Assembly (NCBI GenBank): GCA_023898385.1
Contig: CP060220.1
Location: 558,001 to 622,000 of the forward strand
Length of the DNA: 64,000 bases
Direction of reading: 5' to 3'
Origin: Pseudobdellovibrionaceae bacterium
GTDB lineage: Bacteria > Bdellovibrionota > Bdellovibrionia > Bdellovibrionales > UBA1609
Below the pieces are notes generated by a model. That model was not told the origin of the DNA, did not search any database, and saw nothing but the letters and a program-made list of their open reading frames with translations. Below are positions 35,585-44,914 of this stretch, in pieces. Numbering within the stretch: position 1 is the stretch's first letter; each line of letters starts with the position of its first letter. The translations under genes and the position numbers were made by a program.

Positions 35585-36259
35585 TTAGGGCTCCACCCAC
35601 ACGTCAAAAACGCCGTGGCAGCCATAGTCGACCCAAATACGGTTGGAAAAAAAGCCCCAGGTTTGATCTTTTACACAGGGAGCTTCTTTGCGGCTCAAAT
35701 CTTCTTTTAGATGGGCATTGAGAATGGTGCCGGGAGCTCGGCAGGTGCGATAGGCCCCATAGGGACAACGGCAATCAATGGTGACAATTTTTCCATAGAG
35801 GGGGCCCCGTTGATTGGCGTCGTCGCTAAACATAATTCTTCGAAGAATGATCTCGTCACCGCCCACCATAAGATGCCATGGTTGGGTTTTTAATTCTTGC
35901 GGGACTTGCGTGAGGTCAAATTCGATGGAGCTAAAGGTGATTTCCAGGTCGTTGTTAAAGTCCAAAAGATCGCCACCAATCAAAAAAGTGGGGGAGACCC
36001 AATCTCCTACTTTGAGATGGGCGTATCCGCCGCCCAGCTGAGATTTTGCCGAAAGACGCATGACTTTCATTTGTGGGAGTAGGGCATGGCTATCGAGGCC
36101 TTGAGCATTTATTTTGTCAGCTATGCTGATCCAGGTTTCGCCCCGAACATGTCGATCCTCTAAAGGTAAGTGCAAAGGGTCGCTGGCAAGGGTGGTCGAC
36201 GGGAGGATCAATCCAAAAAATAGGTGAGCAATGAATGTACCCCAGATTTTCACGACCAC
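35585..36259 (-). CDS. Secreted protein with C-terminal DUF3011-like motif
   Basis: 224 residues. The signal peptide (WGTFIAHLFFGLILPSTTLA) is followed by a beta-rich domain of no known family (YAHLKVGDWVSPTFLIGGDL, WHLMVGGDEIILRRIMFSDD) and a Cys-rich stretch (TIDCRCPYGAYRTCRAPG). The last 20 residues (NRIWVDYGCHGVFDVWVEP) match the W-V-x-x-G-C-x-G-x-F pattern of DUF3011. It shares an operon with the protease homologue downstream. Confidence 0.7.
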   Translation of the reverse strand: MVVKIWGTFIAHLFFGLILPSTTLASDPLHLPLEDRHVRGETWISIADKINAQGLDSHALLPQMKVMRLSAKSQLGGGYAHLKVGDWVSPTFLIGGDLLDFNNDLEITFSSIEFDLTQVPQELKTQPWHLMVGGDEIILRRIMFSDDANQRGPLYGKIVTIDCRCPYGAYRTCRAPGTILNAHLKEDLSRKEAPCVKDQTWGFFSNRIWVDYGCHGVFDVWVEP

Positions 36260-36499
36260 GACTTTCTGCCGCTAGGCGGGCATTGTTTTTATTAACAATG
36301 CCAAGCATAAAGCGTTCCAAGTTTGTTCCGTATTGTTGTGACTTAGTACGTCGAAAGTGGCCATGAATTTCAAAGAGAACGAAATAATTTCAAACAGGAC
36401 ATGACGGGGGCGGATGAACGCGGAGAATAGCGACAAAATCGCCGTGGTTGCCGCTCTCCTCAGGCAGATGTTACCATTGTCCTCAGCGAGGTGGGCGCA
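36260..36499. other. Divergent intergenic region
   Basis: 240 nt between the DUF3011-like gene (minus) and mltA (plus). It holds the mltA ribosome site (GAGGTGG, 36488-36494). I see no other clear signal. Confidence 0.4.
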
Positions 36500-37813
36500 A
36501 TGAAATCAAAAATATTTTTTCTACTCAAATGGGTGCTTGTTTTAGTGGGACTAGGCTCCACCCATTGTGCAAGAAGCCCCATAAAAAACCCGGGGCAGGC
36601 CATGCGCGTGGCAAAGGCTTCACCCCCTCAAATTGTCGATGACATGAGGCTTGAGGGGTTGAAAGAGGCCCTGCAAAAAACTCGTTTGGCATTAAGAAAA
36701 AAACCGGTGGATTTGCAGTTTGGTCCAACAACGGTGACAGCCGAAAACTACATTTTAGTTTTAGACGATCTCGTTAAAAAATTGGCAAAGATGGGGGGCG
36801 GCGAGGAGTTTGCCACTTACCTCGCTGAACACTTTGATCTGTATGAGGTCTATGGGGGTGATCGTTGGGGGGAAGTGTTTATCACTTCTTATTTTGAGCC
36901 TATACTGGAAGGAAGAAAACACAAAACAGGGCGATTTTCACAAGCCTTGTACGCCACGCCGAAAGATCTTGTGGAAATTCGGTGGGGGCAGTTTGTAGAG
37001 ACCTTGCCCCAACTCAGCGATCTCTCAGGAAAGGTTTTTGAACAAAAAAGTCGGCAATCGGTATTGCGGGGCCGGCTTGTGGCCGAGGTGGGGCAGATGC
37101 CTTACGTGGTTCCGTATTTTGACCGCGCAGAGATCGATCTTCAGCAGCGCCTTGAGAAATATCCTGGGTTGGTTTTGGCGTGGGTAGATCCTGTGGATGC
37201 CTTTTTTATGCACATACAGGGATCTGGTACGATTCAATGGCCGAACGGAAAAAAAACACGCCTCGGATACGCCAGTCAAAACGGTTATCCCTATGTCCCG
37301 ATTGGTCGCTTTTTGCTTGATGCCATTCCCCTTGAAAACATGAGTCTGCAGTCCATTGAAAGCCATATTCGGTCTCGTTCTCCTGAAGAAGTGCAGTTCA
37401 TCCTTAATAAAAATCCTAGTTACGTGTTTTTCAGAAAGTTAACTGGAGATGCAGAGACTTTTATGGGCGCAGAAGTCACTAGCGGCAGAACCATTGCTAC
37501 TGATTACAGTCTTTACCCCAAAGGCGGCCTTGCTCTTCTTCAATATGAAAAACCCGTTTTTTCAACTGACGATACCTTGGCTCCACAGCGGTGGGAAACT
37601 TCTATGCGGCTGGTGGTGGATCAGGACACCGGAGGCGCCATTCGCGGGCCGCATCGAGTGGATCTCTATTGGGGAAAAGGGGATGCAGCCAAGCAAATGG
37701 CCGGCGTTATGCGCCACTCAGGTCAGTTACATTATTTTGTGCCGAGAAAGTCATATATAGCCGAGCTTCAGCCGTCAAAGCCATTGAATAGTGGGGCGGG
37801 GGCTGATAAGTGA
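36500..37813 (+). CDS. mltA: MltA-family membrane-bound lytic transglycosylase
   Basis: 437 residues from the ATG at 36500 (GAGGTG upstream). The N-terminal segment ends GSTHCARS, where Cys may be lipidated despite a poor lipobox. The MltA domain shows FITSYFEPILEGRKHKTG, ATPKDLVEI, VDAFFMHIQGSGTIQWPNG, and GYASQNGYPYVPIGRFL. It is followed by the 3D barrel with DTGGAIRGPHRVDLYWG, which carries the catalytic Asp of the family. It cleaves murein to 1,6-anhydromuramyl products. Confidence 0.93.
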   Translation: MKSKIFFLLKWVLVLVGLGSTHCARSPIKNPGQAMRVAKASPPQIVDDMRLEGLKEALQKTRLALRKKPVDLQFGPTTVTAENYILVLDDLVKKLAKMGGGEEFATYLAEHFDLYEVYGGDRWGEVFITSYFEPILEGRKHKTGRFSQALYATPKDLVEIRWGQFVETLPQLSDLSGKVFEQKSRQSVLRGRLVAEVGQMPYVVPYFDRAEIDLQQRLEKYPGLVLAWVDPVDAFFMHIQGSGTIQWPNGKKTRLGYASQNGYPYVPIGRFLLDAIPLENMSLQSIESHIRSRSPEEVQFILNKNPSYVFFRKLTGDAETFMGAEVTSGRTIATDYSLYPKGGLALLQYEKPVFSTDDTLAPQRWETSMRLVVDQDTGGAIRGPHRVDLYWGKGDAAKQMAGVMRHSGQLHYFVPRKSYIAELQPSKPLNSGAGADK

Positions 37814-37862
37814 ATAAGGATTGAATGGGGCGGGATTCGTTTTTGTCGGGAGGTAAGTCAAT

Positions 37863-39446
37863 ATGAGTTTAAATCGGAGTCAACTGCATAAGGATTTAGA
37901 GGCTCGCAAGGGCGTGTTTGCCCAAGTCTTTACTTTACTCAAAGAAAAAAGCGAACCGCATTGGTATCCCTCACTTTGGGTGGAGCGTCGGGCCAGCCGG
38001 CAATTGAGTTTTGATAAAAGGCAAGACTCAGTCAATGAGCCCCTTAATCAAGGGGTGGTGCTGCGTGTATTTGATGGACACAGTCTTTTTGAAGAAGCCT
38101 GCGATCAAATGTCTATTGAGGTGTTAGAGCAAAAAGTTAAATCTCTGGTTGAGCGAGTGAAGCGATTAAGTTCAGCCAGCTCCCAAACCAAGGGATATAA
38201 GCCGCCGTCATGGTCTGAGCGATTGAAGCTGAATTTGGATTCAGAAATCACTTCACAGATCCCAGGGAACCCCGCAGGAGATGAATGGGTGCACTTCGGA
38301 ACTCCACAAAAAAAACCAATGTGGTCGCAAACCTCCGATGCAGTGAAGTTTGGAAAAAACTTGTACGCTAAGTTGGTTTCGGTGAACGAGGCCTTGCCTG
38401 CGGACAATGCGGCAAAAGACCCTGATTACTTTCGAGTGTCGGTGGTCCTTAATCGCGATGATTTTTTGTTTATTGATGAAAAAGTGAGGATGTCGCAGAC
38501 GATCCTGCGGAACCTAACAAACGCCATGGTTTTAAAAAATGGCGAGCGCGGATACACATTGATGGGTGGGCTTGGTGGGCAGGAAACCGTGGAAATCCCC
38601 GATCATCAATTTTTAGAAACCTATGAGTACCTAGAAAAAACCCTCAATGCTGAAAAACTAAAACCAGGACGCTACAAGTTGCTAATGGGTCCCTCGGTGA
38701 CAGGGGTGTTTGCCCACGAAGCCTTTGGTCATAGTCAAGAAGGAGACACTTGGGCTCGCGGCCGCTCGCAGGCAAAAATACTGTATGAACAGCAAACCGA
38801 AATAGGTAATAAGCATGCCACAATTTATAACAATCCGGCCATTTATAAAAATGGTTCCGACGAGTTTGCGGCTTGGGGCAGTTATTACTTCGATGAAGAA
38901 GGCTGGTTAGCGCAAGAGCATTGCTTGGTGAAAGAGGGCAAGTTGCAGCAGCCCATGACGAACCTAACCTCTTCTTTGCGCCTGAATATGCCAAGAACAG
39001 CCAATGGTAAGCGTGAAAGTTGGATGCGCGGGATGTATGTGAGGCAGACAAACACTTATTTTTCGGCTGGCGAAAAAACCTATGACGATTTGATTGCTCA
39101 AGTGGACTATGGTTTTCAAGCGGTGCATGCTGCCGGCGGTATGGAAGATCCTAAGGGGATGGGTATTCAGGTGGGCATTGCCTATCTTGAGGAGATAAAA
39201 AATGGGCAATTAACGGGAAAAACGTTCGTGGGACCAAATGGTGGCAGTGTGCAAATGACCGGTTACGTGCCGGATTATTTGGGTAGTATTGTGGATAAAG
39301 CCAAAATCGATCACTTTGATGATAGCTTTGATGAGTCTCAACATCCATGGAACGAAGTGGGCGGCTGCGGAAAATACCATAAAGAAAGTGTGATGGCCGG
39401 CTGTGGTGGGCCCTATATGTTACTCGAAAACGTACTGTTAGGATAA
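37863..39446 (+). CDS. tldD: TldD-family metalloprotease
   Basis: 527 residues. GGGAGG precedes the ATG. The zinc motif HEAFGH (285-290) is present, followed by SQEGD and the TldD C-terminal beta-sandwich (GMEDPKGMGIQVGIAYLEEI, MAGCGGPYMLLENVLLG). TldD works with TldE/PmbA as a heterodimeric peptidase that trims unfolded or leader peptides. The partner gene follows 6 nt later. Confidence 0.92.
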   Translation: MSLNRSQLHKDLEARKGVFAQVFTLLKEKSEPHWYPSLWVERRASRQLSFDKRQDSVNEPLNQGVVLRVFDGHSLFEEACDQMSIEVLEQKVKSLVERVKRLSSASSQTKGYKPPSWSERLKLNLDSEITSQIPGNPAGDEWVHFGTPQKKPMWSQTSDAVKFGKNLYAKLVSVNEALPADNAAKDPDYFRVSVVLNRDDFLFIDEKVRMSQTILRNLTNAMVLKNGERGYTLMGGLGGQETVEIPDHQFLETYEYLEKTLNAEKLKPGRYKLLMGPSVTGVFAHEAFGHSQEGDTWARGRSQAKILYEQQTEIGNKHATIYNNPAIYKNGSDEFAAWGSYYFDEEGWLAQEHCLVKEGKLQQPMTNLTSSLRLNMPRTANGKRESWMRGMYVRQTNTYFSAGEKTYDDLIAQVDYGFQAVHAAGGMEDPKGMGIQVGIAYLEEIKNGQLTGKTFVGPNGGSVQMTGYVPDYLGSIVDKAKIDHFDDSFDESQHPWNEVGGCGKYHKESVMAGCGGPYMLLENVLLG

Positions 39447-39452
39447 ATTAAG

Positions 39453-40817
39453 ATGTGGACAGTAGATGATTTAATCAGCAATTTAATGGCAAAACAAAAA
39501 ACCAAAAGTATCAAGCAGTGGCGTATTCGCTGCTTGGATACAGAGCGAGAAGAGTTTTATCTGATTCAAGATAACTCAACAAAAGTCGCTCTTGATCAGG
39601 CGCGAAAAGTGTCGCGAGAGTTTATTGAGGTGTCGCTATTTGTACCAAAGCCTGAGTCAGGAGTACACGGTCAGGCAAGAAAGCAGCTTTTTCCAATCAA
39701 AGAACTAGAACCCCAATTGCAAGAAATCTTAGAAGAAGCCCGATTGAGCTCTGAAGAAGCATGGGCATTTACAGAGCAAGTGGAAGCGCCCACTCAAGGG
39801 GCGATGACATGTTATCCGCCGCTTGTTGAAAATCTCTCAAAGGCAGCTGCTCAGATTAACGAAGAGTTTTTGTCCACGATAAAGAATCACCAAGAGGCCG
39901 AGTTTAATTCTGCCGAATTATTTGTGACCAAAGAAAAAGAGCGGCTCTATCTCTCCAATGGGTTTAGTGGCGAAAATTTGGTTTCAAAAATCTATTCAGA
40001 AGTATGTTTTTCGCAAACAGACCCCGACACCGGCATTTCTGAAGAGTATTTGCTTACGGAAAGCGGAGCTCACCCCGAGCAGCTGAATTTTTCTGAGCTG
40101 TGTGAGAATTCTTCATCGGGAGCGGGATATTCGTTAGTCACTGAAAAGCCCCAGTCAGGCGAGTACAGTGTGCTCGTTGGCAGTGAAGTGTTGCTTCAGG
40201 TTTTAAATGATTTTGTCGGACAATTTGATACGGCCAATAAGTACTTTGGGTTCCCCTTTTTCGAATCCGGCAGTGCGGTGATCAATGGATTCTCGGGTAC
40301 GCCATTCACACTTTGGCTTGATCCCCAATTAGATTATGCTTATGGCAGCAAAGAATATGACAATAGCGGCACTTTGCAGAAAAAAATCAAACTTGTGGAA
40401 AACAACAAGGTGGTCGGCAACTGCAATTCGCAGCGGATGTCGGAGTACAATAAGCAGCCGGTGACCACCACCTTGGGTAACGTCTGTATTGAGGCTTCAG
40501 GATTACCGGTGGCCGAACTTCGAGAAAGTGCGCCGAAAGTCATTGAAATCTTGCAATTTTCGGGGCTGTTTTCGGATTCTCGAACACTGACGTTTTCATC
40601 AGAGATTCGGCTTGCCCGTTTATTTGACAATGAATCAGGACAGGTGAAGTATTTAAAAGGTGGAAGCATTTCAGGAAGTTTTCGAGACAACTTCAAAAAG
40701 GTGAAGTGGTCCAAAGAAACAGGCGTTACCAATACTGATTTTGGAATGATGGGCGGGTCGTCGGCTTACTTCGGTCCAAAATATGCTTTATTAAGTGATG
40801 TAACATTATCGTCATAA
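39453..40817 (+). CDS. TldE/PmbA-family protein, partner of TldD
   Basis: 454 residues, no HExxxH motif, as in TldE. The C-terminal part fits the TldD/PmbA fold (LVGSEVLLQVLNDFVGQF, VCIEASGLPVAELRES, FSSEIRLARLFDNESGQVKY, LKGGSISGSF). It follows tldD by 6 nt and would supply the non-catalytic subunit. Sequence conservation is low, so the call leans on context. Confidence 0.82.
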   Translation: MWTVDDLISNLMAKQKTKSIKQWRIRCLDTEREEFYLIQDNSTKVALDQARKVSREFIEVSLFVPKPESGVHGQARKQLFPIKELEPQLQEILEEARLSSEEAWAFTEQVEAPTQGAMTCYPPLVENLSKAAAQINEEFLSTIKNHQEAEFNSAELFVTKEKERLYLSNGFSGENLVSKIYSEVCFSQTDPDTGISEEYLLTESGAHPEQLNFSELCENSSSGAGYSLVTEKPQSGEYSVLVGSEVLLQVLNDFVGQFDTANKYFGFPFFESGSAVINGFSGTPFTLWLDPQLDYAYGSKEYDNSGTLQKKIKLVENNKVVGNCNSQRMSEYNKQPVTTTLGNVCIEASGLPVAELRESAPKVIEILQFSGLFSDSRTLTFSSEIRLARLFDNESGQVKYLKGGSISGSFRDNFKKVKWSKETGVTNTDFGMMGGSSAYFGPKYALLSDVTLSS

Positions 40818-40831
40818 AAGGTTTAACAACT

Positions 40832-41848
40832 ATGGCAAAACATCGAGTGTTAACAGGGGTGCAGGCCACAGGTTACCCTCATTTAGGAAATTACCTGGGT
40901 GCCATTCGTCCGGCCATTGAGCTGGCTAATCAATCAGAAAATGAATCCCTGTTGTTTATTGCTGACTATCATTCGCTCACAGCCATGCAAAGTCCTGAGC
41001 AAATCAAAGAAGGTACCCTCGCTGTTGCGGCTTCCTGGCTTGCCAGCGGATTAGACCCCAAAAAGACCATCATCTATCGCCAATCCGATGTGCCTGAAAT
41101 ATTTGAACTGGCATGGGTATTGTCTTGTTTTTCGCCCAAGGGTCTGATGAATCGAGCCCATGCTTACAAGGCAAAGGTGGCATTAAATCAGGAGGCTGGA
41201 AAGTCCGATCTTGATGACGGTGTGAATATGGGGCTTTTTAATTATCCCATATTGATGGCTGCGGACATCTTAACCTTCGGAGCCAGTATGGTTCCCATTG
41301 GCGAGGATCAAGTGCAACATTTAGAAATTGCCCGAGATCTGGTGCAAAAGTTCAATAACACTTATGGTGAAGTGCTGGTGCTCCCTAAGTTCAAAGTGTC
41401 CAGCAAGATCATAGTGGGCCTTGATGGCCGTAAGATGAGTAAAAGCTACGGCAACACGATCCCGTTGTTTGATGAAGCAAAAAGTCTGCGTAAAAAGGTC
41501 ATGAAAATTAAAACTGACTCAAGTCCACCCGAAGCCCCAAAAGACCCAGATGATTCATTGGTGTTTGATTTGTATAAAGAAGTGGCCTCGCCTGAACAGA
41601 TTCAGGCTTTGGCTGATCGGTATCGAGTAGGCATCGGGTGGGGGGAAGCCAAACAAGAGCTTTTTGAGGTGCTCGACGCCCACCTGAGCGAGAAGCGGAA
41701 GGTCTTTAATGAGTATATGACTTCGCCTGAAAAGCTCGAAAGCATTTTGAAAGATGGGGCCAAGCGGGCCAGAAAACTGGCTCAACCCATACTGAGATCT
41801 GTGCGTGAGGCCATTGGCGTGGGGCCCTATCTGGCCTCTGATTCATAG
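40832..41848 (+). CDS. trpS: Tryptophan-tRNA ligase
   Basis: 338 residues, normal length. Class I signatures: TGYPHLGNYLGA (HIGH region) and GRKMSKSYGN (KMSKS). Also LLFIADYHSLTA, VPIGEDQVQHLEIARDL, and NYPILMAADIL. It charges tRNA-Trp. The gap to tldE is 14 nt, so it is probably in the same transcript. Confidence 0.97.
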   Translation: MAKHRVLTGVQATGYPHLGNYLGAIRPAIELANQSENESLLFIADYHSLTAMQSPEQIKEGTLAVAASWLASGLDPKKTIIYRQSDVPEIFELAWVLSCFSPKGLMNRAHAYKAKVALNQEAGKSDLDDGVNMGLFNYPILMAADILTFGASMVPIGEDQVQHLEIARDLVQKFNNTYGEVLVLPKFKVSSKIIVGLDGRKMSKSYGNTIPLFDEAKSLRKKVMKIKTDSSPPEAPKDPDDSLVFDLYKEVASPEQIQALADRYRVGIGWGEAKQELFEVLDAHLSEKRKVFNEYMTSPEKLESILKDGAKRARKLAQPILRSVREAIGVGPYLASDS

Positions 41849-41981
41849 TGATATCAATACGTCACATAAGTGCCACTTATTAAACTCTCACTTATTTTCA
41901 GAAAACACACTGGACCTTGAGTCTTTTTAGCTCACGCCATAAGTGATGTTTTATCTTAACAATTAGTCTCAGGGGGATAGC

Positions 41982-43868
41982 ATGGCGATGCCTTCAAAGG
42001 TCTTAGGCCTATTGGTTGCCTTTCTTATATCATCAACGGCTTCGGCCACAGTTTGCCGGCAGGCGGTGGGTGAGTTTGGGGGGCTGGCTGCCCTTCACGT
42101 CAAATACGATGACAAAAAAGCTTTTGCAGAAGAGATCTTCTCAGACAGCTATGCTGAACGGGTGGTTGAAAAGTATTTTCTAACATTAGACCCCTATAGA
42201 ATGATTTTTTTCGATACAGAATTCAAAGTGGCTAATGGGTACAAAATGGCCATAACCGAGATGGTAGGTGGGCTCCGAGAGGATTGTCTGTTTTTTGAGG
42301 CCACCTATGAGATGTTCGCCAATGCCCTAAGACGTCACAAGGCCATTATGAAAAATACCTTCCGCGATGAGAAACAGTTGGCGGCAGATGTGCAAGCGAT
42401 TTTAAAAAAGTGGAAATCCGAAGAGGGGTTAGCGGATGAAATCGAATTGATGGAGCGTTTTGCCGACAGCCCCGAGGAGCTTGCTGAAAAGGCTAAACTG
42501 ATTTTGGCTAAAGAAGTAAATCGCGTGGCCCAAGGCAAAGAAATGACCGAATCGGATTTGCGCACGGGCCTTCGCATTATTAGCCAGTTTCGAAACGGGT
42601 ATGATTTTCATAAGCCAGAGAGCCTGTACCAGGCCATGGCCAAGTCTATGCTAGATGCTCTTGACGCCCACACTCGCTATTTCACAAAGACCAAGTACGA
42701 TGCGTTTATGGATGCGTTGACAGCCGGTTTTGCAGGTATTGGTGTGCATATTGTTGAGGCCGAACAAGGCTTAAAGGTTGTTGAAGTGGTTTCGGGTGGG
42801 CCCGCAGATCAACAAGGGGTTTTAAAGGCAGGAGATGTGATTATTTCGGCCAACGGTGATGAGGAAGTTTTACTTGAGCCGGTGGAAACAGCGGTCCTAG
42901 CCTTAAAGGGTGATCCTGGCACAGCGGTCAGTGTGGACATCATGCGTGATGGTCAACGCATCAACGGCCTAGAAATTGTGCGTGGCTTCGTTAATACCCA
43001 AAAAGAGTCAGTCACCTATCGCGTAGAAGAAATTGATGGTGTTAAATACGGATATGTGCACGCCACACAATTTTATTCGGCTTCTGACATGGGTGAAGGT
43101 GGTCTCAGTGCGTCTGTGAAAAAAGCACTGATCAGTTTAGAAGACCAAGGAGTTGAGGGTTTACTTCTAGATTTAAGTGGTAATCCCGGCGGTTCGGTAG
43201 ATGAGGCCGTTCGAATTGTGGGGCTTTTTATTGATGAGGGACCGGTTGTGAGATTAAAGGGCCCGGTAGTTGATGATGTGAAGGTGGATACGGATTCTTC
43301 TTACAAGTTCAATAAGCCAGTTGTAGTTATGATAGACCATGGGTCGGCATCGGCGTCAGAAATTGTTTCAGGAGCCTTGCAAGACTACAATCGCGCATTG
43401 GTGATCGGTGCTGACAACTCTTATGGTAAGGGTTCAGGGCAATCAGTATTTGCGACGGAGGCCTTTAGTGGACTTCAGGTGCTAGACGGCGGTGTGAAGC
43501 TGACCACGTTTTATTATTACTTACCCACGGGGCGTTCCATTCAGCATCGGGGCGTGCAAAGTGATGTGGTGTTGCCTGCAGTAACCTCCAGCGAAGAGGA
43601 AAAGCTTGAAAAAGACGTGAATCCTACAAGCTTACCGCCAAAGCCCATTGATAGCTTAATGTCTAGAAATGGTGGCGATAAATGGATGAGCGATACAAAG
43701 CGCAAGGGCTACGTCAGTGACCTAAATGAAGGCGTGAGTTTTGGGTACTATGACTCAGCAGAAAAGCAAGCCTTCCAGGTTCTTAAAGGTTGGGTGCGCC
43801 TCAGCCAGGGAAAAGCGGCATTAACACCGCTTGAGAGCTATGAATCCCTGATGATGAAGGTGGATTAA
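41982..43868 (+). CDS. prc: C-terminal processing (tail-specific) protease, S41 family
   Basis: 628 residues with GGGGG before the ATG and a signal peptide ending SSTASA. The order is as in Prc: an N-terminal helical domain (LTLDPYRMIFFDTEF), a PDZ domain (GIGVHIVEAEQGLKVVEVVS, GGPADQQGVLKAGDVI), and the S41 core (GLLLDLSGNPGGSVDEAVRI; MIDHGSASASEIVSGALQDY with the nucleophile Ser; SYGKGSGQSVF with the catalytic Lys). A periplasmic processing protease. A strong terminator follows. Confidence 0.95.
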   Translation: MAMPSKVLGLLVAFLISSTASATVCRQAVGEFGGLAALHVKYDDKKAFAEEIFSDSYAERVVEKYFLTLDPYRMIFFDTEFKVANGYKMAITEMVGGLREDCLFFEATYEMFANALRRHKAIMKNTFRDEKQLAADVQAILKKWKSEEGLADEIELMERFADSPEELAEKAKLILAKEVNRVAQGKEMTESDLRTGLRIISQFRNGYDFHKPESLYQAMAKSMLDALDAHTRYFTKTKYDAFMDALTAGFAGIGVHIVEAEQGLKVVEVVSGGPADQQGVLKAGDVIISANGDEEVLLEPVETAVLALKGDPGTAVSVDIMRDGQRINGLEIVRGFVNTQKESVTYRVEEIDGVKYGYVHATQFYSASDMGEGGLSASVKKALISLEDQGVEGLLLDLSGNPGGSVDEAVRIVGLFIDEGPVVRLKGPVVDDVKVDTDSSYKFNKPVVVMIDHGSASASEIVSGALQDYNRALVIGADNSYGKGSGQSVFATEAFSGLQVLDGGVKLTTFYYYLPTGRSIQHRGVQSDVVLPAVTSSEEEKLEKDVNPTSLPPKPIDSLMSRNGGDKWMSDTKRKGYVSDLNEGVSFGYYDSAEKQAFQVLKGWVRLSQGKAALTPLESYESLMMKVD

Positions 43869-43934
43869 GCCGCATAAAAAAAAGAGCCCGCACATTCGTG
43901 TGGGGCTTGCGATGTGATTTAAACAACTGATTGC

Positions 43935-43974
43935 AAAAAAAAAGACTGCCTAGGTTCTGGCAGTCTTTTTTTTT
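43935..43974. terminator. Bidirectional intrinsic terminator
   Basis: GACTGCC (43944-43950) pairs with GGCAGTC (43959-43965), loop TAGGTTCT. It is extended by nine As on the left and nine Ts on the right, so it can serve the protease gene (plus) and the barrel lipoprotein (minus). Confidence 0.92.
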
Positions 43975-44099
43975 AATGAGAAGACGCTCGCTATGATCAG
44001 GCCAGTGCGACCCAAGTGTTAGCTAAACAAGAGACAAGCGGGCGGCAACAAATTTCGATATCCGTTGCCGCACAGGGGATTTATAGGGATGCGTGTTTT

Positions 44100-44882
44100 T
44101 CAAAGGTCCAAGAGCAAGCTTGTGGCTATGGAAAGTCCGGGCGACCAGACATTTGTGTCTTCGTAGGTGGCAGGAACTTGCGTGGTATTGAGCTCAACAG
44201 TGAGTTCAAAGCCCGCTGTTTTTCCTGTGGGGTTCAGTGAAAACCCCGCAAGTGGGCCATAGGTGTTGATGTCACGGGTTTCAGAGTAGAATGTTCCGCT
44301 CGGCCCACCGTCTCGGTATTCGGATTCAAATCGCAGCTGCATGTATTTTAGACCTAAATAAACAGCAAACCAATCAGACACCTGGTAGCCGTAAGATGCG
44401 GCGAGCGTAATGCCAGAGAGGTCCATCTTCTCAACGAAAACATCTGACGAAAAAATACTTTCTGAATTATCAGCCGAGTCCTTATAGCCGGCACTGGCTA
44501 CATAATCAGCTTTAAGTGAGGCAAGTTGCTCGCCACCTTTTGTCTTAAATAGACTGCTGCCAAGAAATTGCCACTTCACTCCACATCCAGTGGTGCTGCC
44601 TGAAAATGGTGATACAAGAAGCTGGCAATTTAAATCTAGATTTTCAAGGACTCCCACCCCAGCCGAGTAGCCCATTCCGGAGGTCACAAGGCTGCCGGTC
44701 TCTGTTGAGGATCCAGAGATTAGGGTTGGGCCCACCGTCGGGTTTGATGTCATCAATGCCCCGAGGCGAATTCCCCCTTGCCCCAATGTGTGAGGCGGGT
44801 GGCCTTCATGGGTCGGTAAGTTCACGGCGCAGCCGCTAAAGATTAGGCTAGCCAAGGCCCACAGAAAGTGTTTGTGATACAT
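44100..44882 (-). CDS. Outer-membrane beta-barrel-like lipoprotein
   Basis: 260 residues. The signal peptide ends IFSGC (Cys18). The mature part alternates polar and hydrophobic residues in strands (GITLAASYGYQVSDWFAVYL, LKYMQLRFESEYRDG, GFELTVELNTTQVPATYE), with Gly-rich turns and a C-terminal strand ending LLLDL. The pattern suits a small outer-membrane barrel, though a lipidated N-terminus on a barrel is less common. Function unknown. Confidence 0.75.
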   Translation of the reverse strand: MYHKHFLWALASLIFSGCAVNLPTHEGHPPHTLGQGGIRLGALMTSNPTVGPTLISGSSTETGSLVTSGMGYSAGVGVLENLDLNCQLLVSPFSGSTTGCGVKWQFLGSSLFKTKGGEQLASLKADYVASAGYKDSADNSESIFSSDVFVEKMDLSGITLAASYGYQVSDWFAVYLGLKYMQLRFESEYRDGGPSGTFYSETRDINTYGPLAGFSLNPTGKTAGFELTVELNTTQVPATYEDTNVWSPGLSIATSLLLDL

Positions 44883-44914
44883 ATTTCCCCCTCAATAGAA
44901 TTCAATTTCATTTA